Shown piece after piece: positions 47,047 to 55,556 of a DNA stretch of 64,000 nt; position 1 is the first letter of the stretch; each line of letters starts with the position of its first letter. The stretch is taken from the NCBI GenBank assembly GCA_034669045.1, contig JAXDOD010000129.1, positions 1-64,000 of the forward strand, in the 5' to 3' direction. Position numbers and translations under genes: made by a program. The stretch is from VAZQ01 sp034669045 (GTDB lineage: Bacteria > Pseudomonadota > Alphaproteobacteria > Rhizobiales > Xanthobacteraceae). The notes beneath the pieces are model-generated. The model was not told the DNA's origin. It did not search any database and worked only from the letters and a program-made list of their open reading frames with translations.

Positions 47047-48099
47047 ATGCAACAACGAAACTTCATGAGGCGCAGCTTCCTCGCCATCGCCGCGATGGCT
47101 GTAGCTGGTCCTTTGGCCGGCTGCGAACGCGGCGTGGATGCCGGCAAACGCGAACTAACTGTAATCTCCTTCGGGGGCGCCTATCAAGAAGCTCAGAGGA
47201 GCGCCTACATGACGCCGTTTGCTCAGAATACCGGCACAAAGATAGTGGAGGGCACCTACAATGGTGACTATGGCGTCCTCAGCGAACGAGCACGCGCGCC
47301 GTCCGGTACATGGAGCGTTGTAAGCGTTGAGTCCGCACCAGCTTTGAGGGGTGAACGGGACGGCCTTTTCCTGTCCGTTCCGACCACGGTTTACGAAGGG
47401 CTGAACCTCCCGGCCTCGGCGCGGCGCCCGGCTGCCGCAGGACACCTACGTTTCTCCACGATCCTCGGGTACCGTACAGACGCGCCGGAACCTCATCCCA
47501 AGACATGGACCGATTTCTGGGACGTCGAGAGATTCCCCGGCGAACGTGGTCTGAGAAACAATCCGCGGGGGACTTTGGAGATCGCCCTTCTTGCGGACGG
47601 GGTTCCTTCGGACCAGCTCTACCCGCTCGACCTAGACCGTGCTTTCCGCAAGCTCGACACTCTGCGTCCGCACATCGTATTCTGGGAGTCCGGCGCACAG
47701 CCGGTTCAGTTGCTCGCTAACAAGACCGTCTCGATGACCTCGGTCTACAATGGTCGAATTTGGCACGGCCAAGTCAACGACAAGCTGCCGCTCCGCTGGT
47801 CCATGAATCAGGGGCTCTTGGAAACCGAGTACTGGGCGGTCCCCAAAAACGTCGTAAATCCAGAACTCGCTTTCCAATTCATTCGCTTCAGTCTTGAGGT
47901 CAAGCAGCAAGCGGCATTCGCCAATACGATCGCCTACATTCCAACTAACCGCGACGCGGAGCCCCTGATTGCACGCGCCGTAAAGGCAGCGGTCCCCGAC
48001 ACCGAGCTTGGCGGCGGGCAAATCGACGTCAATGCTGAATGGTGGGCGCAGCATGAGGCCGAGGCCGCGGCGAGATGGCAGCAGTGGACCGCTCGCTAA
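47047..48099 (+). CDS. ABC transporter substrate-binding lipoprotein
   Basis: 350 residues. The N-terminus (RRSFLAIAAMAVAGPLAGC) combines a twin-arginine-like start with a lipobox, predicting lipidation at Cys26. The mature part begins LTVISFGGAYQEAQRSAYMTPF, characteristic of spermidine/putrescine/iron-type binding proteins, and includes the NNPRGTLEIALLADG and ALP-type hinge seen in that group. The ligand cannot be named. Its gene's end overlaps the first permease gene by 25 bases. Confidence 0.9.
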   Translation: MQQRNFMRRSFLAIAAMAVAGPLAGCERGVDAGKRELTVISFGGAYQEAQRSAYMTPFAQNTGTKIVEGTYNGDYGVLSERARAPSGTWSVVSVESAPALRGERDGLFLSVPTTVYEGLNLPASARRPAAAGHLRFSTILGYRTDAPEPHPKTWTDFWDVERFPGERGLRNNPRGTLEIALLADGVPSDQLYPLDLDRAFRKLDTLRPHIVFWESGAQPVQLLANKTVSMTSVYNGRIWHGQVNDKLPLRWSMNQGLLETEYWAVPKNVVNPELAFQFIRFSLEVKQQAAFANTIAYIPTNRDAEPLIARAVKAAVPDTELGGGQIDVNAEWWAQHEAEAAARWQQWTAR

Positions 48100-48863
48100 A
48101 CAACGTTGCGGGCGGCCCCGCCATCGTGGTCGCGGTCGTGCTCGGCGCGGCGGCGTTAATCTTTGTCGTCGCGCCGGTAGCAATCACAGTGATCGGGGCC
48201 TTCCTCGAATCCCCCCGTCCCGGCGGGTTTGGCATGCCCGCTTTGTCGCTAGCGCGCTTAGCTGAGAACACCGTTCTGATGAGCATTACTGGCGCGGCTA
48301 TCGCCTTGGGGGTGGCGGTGCTAGCCAGCTCCATTGCTGTCTTCGACCCCCGTTTCCACCGTTACTATAGGGCATGGCTTCTGGCGATGCTCTTCACGAA
48401 TCCAGTGTTCCTAGTATTGGGCCTCTCCACATTGCTAGCCGCGTGGCCGCCGTTTGCAGCCACAACTGCAGCGACGGCTTATGTCGTGTTGCCTCTTGGC
48501 GGGCTAGTGGTGCAGTCCGCGTTCGAGGAATTTCCGCGTGTCCAGATCAACGCCGCCTTGAGCCTCGGGGCCAGCCCAAGCGAGATTTTGTGGGGGCTCG
48601 TGCTGCCCGCTTCGCGCGATGAAATCACGCTTGGCGGTTTGCTCATGGCGATCTACGCCATGGGCTTTTATTTGCTCCCCAGCTACGTGGGGCTCGGGCG
48701 AACCCCGACCTTGGCAACGGCGATGAGTACCCTTATCGCTCAGCTTGGGGACTGGCGGGCCGCACAGCAAATCGCCATCTTGCTCATCGGGCTCGAACTA
48801 CTGGTTCTGCTTGGCTGGTGGATTCTCGGCCGGGTCCTTCGGCGCTCGGGTAAGTCCCCATGA
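48075..48863 (+). CDS. ABC transporter permease (first)
   Basis: 262 residues with about six hydrophobic segments, starting with VVAVVLGAAALIFVVAPVAITVIGAF. The EAA-type coupling loop is INAALSLGASPSEILWGLVLPASRDE, in the usual position. It matches the PotB/PotC type of permease. The start lies inside the 3' end of the binding-protein gene, and the stop overlaps the next start by four bases. Confidence 0.9.
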   Translation: MAAVDRSLNNVAGGPAIVVAVVLGAAALIFVVAPVAITVIGAFLESPRPGGFGMPALSLARLAENTVLMSITGAAIALGVAVLASSIAVFDPRFHRYYRAWLLAMLFTNPVFLVLGLSTLLAAWPPFAATTAATAYVVLPLGGLVVQSAFEEFPRVQINAALSLGASPSEILWGLVLPASRDEITLGGLLMAIYAMGFYLLPSYVGLGRTPTLATAMSTLIAQLGDWRAAQQIAILLIGLELLVLLGWWILGRVLRRSGKSP

Positions 48864-49636
48864 TTCGCACAGGCATCCCCGGCGCGGCGATGGCGGCGTT
48901 ACTTTCCGCACCGGTAATCGCGGTGGGTCTGCTGAGCTTTTCGGGCTCCGCCGGTATGGACTTTTATGCGCGCCCCACAAATGCTTCTTTGCGCTGGTGG
49001 GCGGCGCTGCTAACCGACTTCAGTTGGTCGTCAGCGTTGGCGACCTCGACGGGCGTAGCGGTCATCAGCACCGCGGTCGCGCTCGCCATCGTCACGCCGG
49101 CCGTCAGCGTGTGGCGAGTCAGCGGTTCCCGTAGCTTGGCGGTGGCGATGACGGCCACGTGCTTGGCATTTCTGGTTCCCCCAGTAGTCATCGCCGTTGG
49201 CCTGTACGTGGCGATCGCACGGGCAGGACTCTTCGACACGGTGTTAGGCTTGTCGCTGGCTCATCTCAGCGTCACTCTTCCGGTCGCAACGTTTATCCTC
49301 CGGCACCGGTTAGCACATGCAGATATCTCATCATTCTCTGTGGCCTGCACTCTGGGCGCCTCACCCACGCGGGCCCTCGCCACCTGGCTATTGGCGGGCC
49401 ATCGGCCAACCCTGGCCGCAGCCGCTGCTGCTGCATTCATGTCCTCTCTCTCGGAGGCTACGATCACGCTTTTTCTCACTGACACTCGGGTTATCACGCT
49501 GCCGCGGCGAGTCGTCGCCGGTCTGTCTCAAGATATCGACCCATCTGGCTACGCCGCGATGCTCGCGTGGTTTCTCGGCGCGATCCTGGTCGCGTGGGTC
49601 CTTGGTGAACGTTTCAGAAATTCGCAAGGAGCCTGA
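48860..49636 (+). CDS. ABC transporter permease (second)
   Basis: 258 residues with about six membrane spans (ATCLAFLVPPVVIAVGLYVAI and others). The EAA loop appears as FSVACTLGASPTRALATWL, then LAGHRPTLAAAAAAAF. It forms the heterodimeric membrane pore with the upstream permease. An ATGA overlap couples the two genes. Two bases separate it from the AAA+ gene, so the transporter and the regulator share a transcript. Confidence 0.9.
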   Translation: MIRTGIPGAAMAALLSAPVIAVGLLSFSGSAGMDFYARPTNASLRWWAALLTDFSWSSALATSTGVAVISTAVALAIVTPAVSVWRVSGSRSLAVAMTATCLAFLVPPVVIAVGLYVAIARAGLFDTVLGLSLAHLSVTLPVATFILRHRLAHADISSFSVACTLGASPTRALATWLLAGHRPTLAAAAAAAFMSSLSEATITLFLTDTRVITLPRRVVAGLSQDIDPSGYAAMLAWFLGAILVAWVLGERFRNSQGA

Positions 49637-49638
49637 TC

Positions 49639-51720
49639 ATGGCGTCACGCGGTCGCCCCCATTGGTACGAAAGGCTCCCGGCTGGCGAGTTCCGCCACTT
49701 CCTGCTGCGGCGGCGCGCGGATCTGGCAGAGCCATTCGCGGACTTGGTACTGACCCCACATCCTTGGACGCGGCCAGCCATTGCGCTGGTCGGTAAGAAG
49801 ATCGTTCAGACCCTGTCGCTGTTTCTCCAGCTGCGCGCCCGAACTGGTGGCGATAGCCGAGGGATAGATCTCGATCATACGGAATGGACGGACATCACGC
49901 TGGAGCTCACTTATCCGAACCTGCCCGAGAAACCCGTGACATGGAGCGCCAATGGAACCGCATATCGGGGTGGCCAACCTATGGTTTTCGACTCCATTAC
50001 CGACGGAGAAAACAAGGCGGACCCGGACCGGTTTTTCCTTAAACTTTACCTGCGGCCGGAGAGATTCCGCAGGGAGGTACTCGAATTCCTGGAAGCACAG
50101 CTCCGGTTTCAGGTACAGCTTGCTCCCCCACGCCTCGCGCGGATGCGACCGACGTATAACCATCCACCTAGCGACTGGATAGAAGGCATCTGGGACCTTC
50201 GAATCCGGCTAACCGATTTTGTGCGGCGGTTCCTTGTCCGGTTCCGGCGCGAAGACCTCATCGATCCTTTCACGGTATTCTTCCTCAGCCCTTCGAGGAT
50301 CGGCAAAGGGAGTCAGCAGGCACGCAGCGGTCACTTCGGCTACGAGTTCGAGCTTGATGATGGCCAGTTGGAAGAACTTGAGAAAGAGTCCCAAATTGAG
50401 AACGAAAAGGCCCGCCAACCGCCGCGCCTGACTTTCCCTAACGGAGTCTGCGCAACTGTCTTCCTCGAAGCTCGTGCCTCGCTTGCACATGATCTCGCCA
50501 GCGTGAAAGACTCTTACGAAGATCAACCCGAACTTGAGAGGGTGAAGCGGTTTGAGGAAATTGTGCTGGGCCAGAAGGGATTGCTCATTGAGATCCCAGC
50601 TTACGCGCCGGGGATCGGACGAGGTGCATCGGACGGCCCCGAACTGATCGTTACGTTGCGAGTCAATCCGCGAACGGAGGCGGGGCCAAACTCCCAGTTG
50701 AACCCGTGGGAAGGCTGGCGATCTCCCCCAAAGAAGGAAGATTCGCCGGTTCTCGCAAAGCTGGCCTTGCTTAAATCCGCAGATTCTATGATTCTGCTGG
50801 ACGGCGAGGCGCAGGTCCTCACTGAGATCTGCCAGCGACTGATCAGCATTTACCTTCGCGCGACAACAACAGAATCGACCGATGCGATAATCTTCCGCTC
50901 CAGAGAAATGCGGCGGGCGCAGGAGCGCTACCGTCGAATTGCAAGATCAGACACTCACGTCCTGATCCTTGGCGCGTCGGGCACTGGCAAGTCTGAGGCC
51001 GCGAGCGAGATCGCGAAGTATAGCCACAGGGATATAAAAAAATTTCGGCGCATCAGCGCCGCGACCATCTCGCCGGAAACAACAATGTCCCAGCTCTTTG
51101 GGCATGTCGCGGGTGCTTATTCCGACGCCTTAAAGTTACATGATGGCCTGCTTAGCAAGCTCAATGGCGGAACATTGTTTTTGGATGACTTGGACGCCTT
51201 AGACACGCTGTCACAAGCGCGCCTTCTGTCTTACCTGGACACGAAAAAGTTCTTTCGCTTTGGCGGCGAAGGTGACGACGAGCTTGAGTCAGATGTGCGC
51301 CTGATCTGCGCCACGAACATGGAACTCACAAAACTTGTCTCGCCCGGGGCTGACGGTACGCCCCCCCGGCTGCGCCGTGATTTTCTATACCGCGTAGCGG
51401 AACAAATCGTAAGACTCCCCAGGTTGAAAGACCGCAAGGAGGACATTCCCCTACTTATTGATTTTTTTAAGGAGACCCAGTACCGGCGCGCGGGTCGCAA
51501 CTCCGCACCCAGAATCGATCCCAGTTTCCAAACCGCGGCTATGGCGTACGAATGGCCCAACGGCGATCTGCGCGAACTGAGGCAAGCCGTCTTGGAAGCC
51601 ATGATCCTGACCGAGCATCCCGTGCTGAAGGACCACGATCTCGAGAACGCCTTGGAGGCGATCCGGGAGCACTGGATTTCACCCAAAGAGGCGCTTGATG
51701 AGCCGCGAGAAAAAACTTAG
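49639..51720 (+). CDS. Sigma-54-activator-like AAA+ ATPase with novel N-terminal domain and altered GAFTGA loop
   Basis: 693 residues. Residues about 415-660 match the AAA+ domain of bacterial enhancer-binding proteins: Walker A GASGTGKS (445-452), ESxFGH-like MSQLFGHVAGAY, Walker B GGTLFLDDLDAL, sensor I ICATNME, and LRRDFLYRVAEQIVRLPRLKDRKEDIPLL. The sigma-54-contact loop is GAYSDA (492-497) instead of GAFTGA. The C-terminus ends without a recognisable Fis-type HTH. Residues 1-410 match no sensor family I know. AAGGAG lies eight bases before the ATG. With the RpoN paralogue nearby, this is probably its dedicated activator, with the loop co-adapted (inference). Confidence 0.85.
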   Translation: MASRGRPHWYERLPAGEFRHFLLRRRADLAEPFADLVLTPHPWTRPAIALVGKKIVQTLSLFLQLRARTGGDSRGIDLDHTEWTDITLELTYPNLPEKPVTWSANGTAYRGGQPMVFDSITDGENKADPDRFFLKLYLRPERFRREVLEFLEAQLRFQVQLAPPRLARMRPTYNHPPSDWIEGIWDLRIRLTDFVRRFLVRFRREDLIDPFTVFFLSPSRIGKGSQQARSGHFGYEFELDDGQLEELEKESQIENEKARQPPRLTFPNGVCATVFLEARASLAHDLASVKDSYEDQPELERVKRFEEIVLGQKGLLIEIPAYAPGIGRGASDGPELIVTLRVNPRTEAGPNSQLNPWEGWRSPPKKEDSPVLAKLALLKSADSMILLDGEAQVLTEICQRLISIYLRATTTESTDAIIFRSREMRRAQERYRRIARSDTHVLILGASGTGKSEAASEIAKYSHRDIKKFRRISAATISPETTMSQLFGHVAGAYSDALKLHDGLLSKLNGGTLFLDDLDALDTLSQARLLSYLDTKKFFRFGGEGDDELESDVRLICATNMELTKLVSPGADGTPPRLRRDFLYRVAEQIVRLPRLKDRKEDIPLLIDFFKETQYRRAGRNSAPRIDPSFQTAAMAYEWPNGDLRELRQAVLEAMILTEHPVLKDHDLENALEAIREHWISPKEALDEPREKT

Positions 51721-52774
51721 ATGGCTCGACGCCGCCTGCCTGGGACGGAGCCGAGTTTCCCGCAGCCGTATTCAGCCGGATACTTCGTCGATCCCGACAA
51801 TCGTCGAAGGGCTTGCGGCATGGACCCGCGCGTGGGTGGGGATGCCCAACGCGCGTGTTGGGTTGTGCGGAAGCACGACCGCCGCATGCGACGCCGCCCT
51901 CCTCGCCATGGGTCCCGGCGTCAAGACGTTCGTGCGCACGTCTGGCGCCCATCCGACTATACAGAGTTCTGTCGATCAAGCCGCGCGCAACGTCCTCCGG
52001 TACACGGGATACCAGCCGCCCGTAGGTGAAGTAGAACTGCGGACGCTTTGTAAAACGTCGGCCTCGCTCTGCGCGGAGCAGTTCGTAAACCAAGTGCTCG
52101 CGCGCGTCGGGAATGAACCCGCGATATTGGTGGTTGAGCAAGTAACATACAAGCACGGCTTGCGCTTGCCTTTAGAGGCGATCGTGCCTGCGCTACGCGC
52201 TGTGCGCCCTCACCTACGTATAGTCGTCGACAGCGCCCAGGCGGTTGGCCTTTGGCCTCCGACGAGCGTGACCGCCGACGCGTTCGTCGGCTGCTGGCAT
52301 AAAGCTGCTGGCGGTCCGCCCGCGACCGGGTTCCTCGCCCTTGACCCGGCTTGGACGGAGGGACTTCCATCACACCTGGGAGTGCTTGGGGAATTACCGG
52401 ACCGCCTTCATATGCTTCCAACGCTAGACCTGGAAAAATGGCGCCACACCCTTCTCGCCCTGCAAAGTGCTGACCGGCGTGGTGGATTGGCCGCTCGGCA
52501 GCAGCGCGTATGTGCGTTCAATGCGTCGTTGGTTGCGGGCCTGGGGCCGATTGCGATCACGTTAGGCAGCGATTGCGATCTCAAGGTGCGCTCGCACATC
52601 AGCGCCGTCCAGGCGTCCGCGCCAGACGCGGCGGAGGCGGCGGTTGAGGACCTCTTGTCTTCCGGGTTTGTCGTTCAATCAATCGGAGCCCTGGTGCGCA
52701 TCTCGGCCGGGCCTGACGTCCGCCCCGAGTGGGGGAGCGAGGTAGGTCAGATCATCCGGGGCAGGCTCGAATGA
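51698..52774 (+). CDS. Class-V aminotransferase-like PLP enzyme
   Basis: 358 residues. Fold type I, class V (NifS/kynureninase-like) features: cofactor Asp178 in VVDSAQAVGLWP and the Schiff-base Lys202 in FVGCWHKAAGGPPATGFLAL, with the usual spacing. An earlier GSTTAACDAALLAM is the phosphate-binding turn. It is shorter than most (about 380-420). Likely chemistry: desulfuration, elimination or transamination on an unknown substrate. The ATG at 51698 has GAGG six bases upstream and lies inside the 3' end of the AAA+ gene. It is the last gene of the operon. Confidence 0.78.
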   Translation: MSREKKLRWLDAACLGRSRVSRSRIQPDTSSIPTIVEGLAAWTRAWVGMPNARVGLCGSTTAACDAALLAMGPGVKTFVRTSGAHPTIQSSVDQAARNVLRYTGYQPPVGEVELRTLCKTSASLCAEQFVNQVLARVGNEPAILVVEQVTYKHGLRLPLEAIVPALRAVRPHLRIVVDSAQAVGLWPPTSVTADAFVGCWHKAAGGPPATGFLALDPAWTEGLPSHLGVLGELPDRLHMLPTLDLEKWRHTLLALQSADRRGGLAARQQRVCAFNASLVAGLGPIAITLGSDCDLKVRSHISAVQASAPDAAEAAVEDLLSSGFVVQSIGALVRISAGPDVRPEWGSEVGQIIRGRLE

Positions 52775-52806
52775 GGCCTTGGACACGGCGCGGCACGCGC
52801 AGTCCG

Positions 52807-54042
52807 TTAATCGGCGCTCAAAATTGTGCGCCGATTGACACGCAATCTGTGCTTGGTACGAACGTCACTGACCGTTCGCCTTGAAACGGGGATTCCAGCC
52901 GCACGCAACCGACCGTGCATTGCCGCGTCCGTTATGGTTGGATCCGTTTCAAAGATATTCCTGATTGCCACCAAGATCCCCTCATCCTTGGGGAACAGCT
53001 CCTGCATGTAGATCACACCGCGCGGTGTCTCGATCGTTCGCCCGCGCACGGCGCGGGAGATATCGGACTTAGAGAGGCTAGTGAGTTCGGCGAGCTGCTT
53101 TTGAGAGAATGGGCGCGGGTGAGTTGCTCGTTTGCTCAGATACGCTTCCTGTTGACGCACCAACTGGGTTCCGACCGATTCCAGGCGCGAGAGGTAGTTT
53201 TCCAGTTCGCCCAAACGCTTTCCGGCAACGAGCGCGCTCCTTGCCAGCGGACCGCTTATGGCGCCGTAATTTCTCTGGTGAGCTTGCGGCAATGCCCGGG
53301 GATGACGGATAGCAATAAGCTCGCCACGCCTCGTGACCACTATCAAATCGGGGATTACGTGTGGCGGGGCGGCCACTGCGGAGGAGAAGTCGCGAGGCGC
53401 AGACTGGATCCTGGCGACCGCGTCGTGAAACCGCTCGTCGCAAAGCGCACAGGCACGCTGTACCGCTTCCCAGCCTCCCTCCGCGGCCAGTTCGAGGCTT
53501 GCCAGAACCCGGCAGACGTCTTCTGTGAGGTCTCCACTGCGGCGCAACTGCGTGCGGATCCTTTCACTGATGGACCGGGCGAGAACTCCAACTGGTTCGA
53601 ACCTACGCATGGCCGCGAGCACACGCACCATCCGGAGGGCCTCGACGCCGATTTCATCCCGCAGCTTCTCGTAGTCCTCCCGATCCAACAGGCCGGTTTC
53701 GGTCATGCAGCCGAGGACTCGTAACGCCAATTCATGGTCCCGGCCGCGAAATTCCGCACCGGCCTGAGCCACCAAGCGCTCCCAAAGGGAAAGGTCGGGC
53801 GCCGGCTGTTCAGGGAATGCGCCCGCGCGGGGATCAAGCGGACCGACTCGTACAGGACGAATGACCGTGCCTGGCGGAGGCGACAAGCTGAGATGTGGAT
53901 TGATGAGCGCTTCCGCCTCTAGTTCTGCGGCGATCGCGGCGGAGGTCTTGGCATAGATCATACTGAATGCGATGCGCGCACCGCGCTGGACTTGTCGCTG
54001 TGTTTGCCCTTGCCGCTGCTGCTGTCGCGTCCTGAGCGCCAT
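52807..54042 (-). CDS. rpoN: Divergent RNA polymerase sigma-54 factor (RpoN paralogue)
   Basis: 411 residues, shorter than housekeeping RpoN (about 480-540). Region I is recognisable at the N-terminus (ALRTRQQQRQGQTQRQVQRG, then AAELEAEALINPHL, compare ELEENP). The core-binding region spans about 85-260 with the RRFEPVGVLARSISERI block. An HTH follows (PFSQKQLAELTSLSKSDISRAV) and the RpoN box reads SRRTVSDVR (387-395) against consensus ARRTVAKYR. The acidic region II is nearly absent. The changed box predicts altered -24 recognition, which fits the shared unusual promoters found here. It converges on the PLP gene and follows the small membrane-protein gene. Confidence 0.93.
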   Translation of the reverse strand: MALRTRQQQRQGQTQRQVQRGARIAFSMIYAKTSAAIAAELEAEALINPHLSLSPPPGTVIRPVRVGPLDPRAGAFPEQPAPDLSLWERLVAQAGAEFRGRDHELALRVLGCMTETGLLDREDYEKLRDEIGVEALRMVRVLAAMRRFEPVGVLARSISERIRTQLRRSGDLTEDVCRVLASLELAAEGGWEAVQRACALCDERFHDAVARIQSAPRDFSSAVAAPPHVIPDLIVVTRRGELIAIRHPRALPQAHQRNYGAISGPLARSALVAGKRLGELENYLSRLESVGTQLVRQQEAYLSKRATHPRPFSQKQLAELTSLSKSDISRAVRGRTIETPRGVIYMQELFPKDEGILVAIRNIFETDPTITDAAMHGRLRAAGIPVSRRTVSDVRTKHRLRVNRRTILSAD

Positions 54043-54059
54043 CGGGTTCGGTCTCGCGC

Positions 54060-54338
54060 TTATGCGTCGTGGTTATCTCGAGGAGTGCGCAGGCGCTCAA
54101 ACCAACTGCCGACGCCCTTGAGCACCTCGCGGGTAACCTCCCAGGTGCGCACCGCGATTCCTACGCTGGCGGCGGCGGCCACGATGGCGGCGGTCACGAC
54201 GCCTATCTGTTGCAGGTGGTCCATTCGCTCCAGGACCGCAAGCGCCGCGCCGAGGCTTTGGCAAGTGGAAAATGTGTCATAAAGAACGATAGCCAGCAGC
54301 ATCTCAATTGCGCGCTGCAAATAGAACCAGGGCATCAA
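54060..54338 (-). CDS. Small membrane protein upstream of rpoN paralogue
   Basis: 92 residues with two hydrophobic stretches: AIEMLLAIVLY (about 10-20) and IGVVTAAIVAAAASVGIAV (about 46-64). A basic C-terminus follows. GGGAG lies seven bases before the ATG at 54338 (MMPWFYLQ), and a -24/-12 element lies about 31 bases further up, which together support it as the first gene of the rpoN operon (gap of 17 bases to rpoN). Function unknown; an anti-sigma or transporter accessory role is possible. Confidence 0.6.
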   Translation of the reverse strand: MMPWFYLQRAIEMLLAIVLYDTFSTCQSLGAALAVLERMDHLQQIGVVTAAIVAAAASVGIAVRTWEVTREVLKGVGSWFERLRTPRDNHDA

Positions 54339-54369
54339 GGTTCTCCCATTTTAGCGGTCCTCTCCCACT

Positions 54370-54392
54370 TCCCTGCAACCGGGCCGCCCAAC
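54370..54392 (-). promoter_or_regulatory. Sigma-54-type -24/-12 promoter of the rpoN-paralogue operon
   Basis: Read on the minus strand: GGGCGGC-CCGG-TTGCA, with GG and GC ten bases apart. Aligned with the element at 45112-45130 plus flanks, 19 of 24 bases agree and every difference is a transition (A/G or C/T). The predicted start is near 54363, giving a leader of about 25 bases, which matches the other promoter's geometry. It suggests the sigma factor controls its own operon. Confidence 0.72.
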
Positions 54393-54881
54393 CTTTCCTA
54401 CGATAGGGGAAAAATGCATCTGAAGGTCTGAATGCAGACGCCCCCCGGCGCCCTGAAGAAGCCGTGGGTGTGACCGGTCGGGAGAGTCGCAGCCGGGGCT
54501 GCCCCCCCCTGGCGTCAAAACGTAGGAAAATCCATGACTTGGCCCATACCAGCTGGGGGACCGACCGCTGCCCGTCGGATTTGAAGGATCTGCGAGGTCG
54601 GATGAACCGGCGTCCGTTTGCCGCTATCGCCAATCCACACGCCATTTCCGCGGCTTGACGCCGGTTCAACCCGGCCGCTGCGATGGATAAATTGTTCATG
54701 GATGGGATTGGCATCCCTACGAGATCAGCTGGCCGGCTGAAGGTCGGAATAGCCTGGCTGTGAGCGACGTTAGCGCCGAATTGGCCGGGGCAGGGGCACG
54801 GTGGGGCCCCCTAGACTAGGCGTCAAAATGGGGGCGCCAGGGTGTCGCAAGCCACCTTACAGTGGACGACCATTCACCACC
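54393..54881. other. Intergenic, no gene seen
   Basis: 489 bases between the rpoN promoter and the next minus-strand frame. It is G+C-rich with short Pro/Arg-coding frames that look spurious. Activator sites for the rpoN promoter might lie within the first 200 bases. Confidence 0.35.
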
Positions 54882-55163
54882 TCACAAAACCCGACGCCCC
54901 GGCACAATCCTCGCACGCCGTCGGCAGGTGTGCCGGGGGGGTCGCTTGCCGGCCGTTCCTTTTTGAACAAACTGTCGGCGCGCTTCGTCGTGGCGGCGCA
55001 GATAGTCGATTTCGTGCGGTAGATCGTACTCCACCGTTCTCTTGACGCAGCCATACAGAAATTCGGCTTCGTCAGTGCAATCGAAATAGCGATACAGGTC
55101 CGCGGTATTGTTCAGAACTTCCACATTTCTGTCCGGCGTCGGCCGCCATTCAATAAACTCCAT
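54882..55163 (-). pseudogene. Possible remnant of a Fic-family protein
   Basis: 93 residues. The middle part (ADLYRYFDCTDEAEFLYGCVKRTVE, then LPHEIDYLRRHDEARR) resembles the C-terminal helical part of Fic-family proteins, in which 'YFD-T-EAEFLY-CV--T' and 'EI-YL-R-D' recur. The catalytic HPFxxGNGR motif is absent, and after RRQ the sequence turns into an Arg/Pro-rich tail. If correct, it is a truncated fossil. The identification is from memory of the family pattern and needs a search. Confidence 0.4.
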
Positions 55164-55248
55164 CAGCGGACCGGAGTGGGACTGCCGTTAATCATCCTCC
55201 AGAGGGTTCGAATTCCACTCGATCTGGAGGAGTTTGCAGGCGCAAGTC

Positions 55249-55548
55249 CTATTCCGTTTCGGCCGACGCGTGCGGTGGTGGGGGAGTCCGCTTGCCCGAC
55301 CCGTTACAGCATGTGCAGACCGGGCCCGGCGGCTTGACCGCGACATACAACTTGTCGAGGCCCTCAATATCTGGCGGGTCGAAGGTCAGGGTCAACTTGA
55401 CCTTTCTGTCATCCAGCCGGAAATAATAGCTCGTGGCGGCATTCGGGCGGACTAGGCTGTCATAGCTGAGTTCTTCTGCGATGTTCCTTGCCCGCTGTTC
55501 GGGATCGGGCAGCGGGTTCGCAGGCGACATACCAGGGTCGGAAGTCAT
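55249..55548 (-). CDS. Small hypothetical protein
   Basis: 99 residues. The central part reads SYYFRLDDRKVKLTLTFDPPDIEGLDKLYVAV, a likely beta-rich fold. Near the C-terminus, CTCCNGSGK resembles a CxxC-x-GxG zinc-knuckle half of the DnaJ type, but only one half is present. It follows the membrane protein gene on the same strand with a gap of 8 bases, so the two are probably co-transcribed. Confidence 0.55.
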   Translation of the reverse strand: MTSDPGMSPANPLPDPEQRARNIAEELSYDSLVRPNAATSYYFRLDDRKVKLTLTFDPPDIEGLDKLYVAVKPPGPVCTCCNGSGKRTPPPPHASAETE

Positions 55549-55556
55549 GGCAACTC

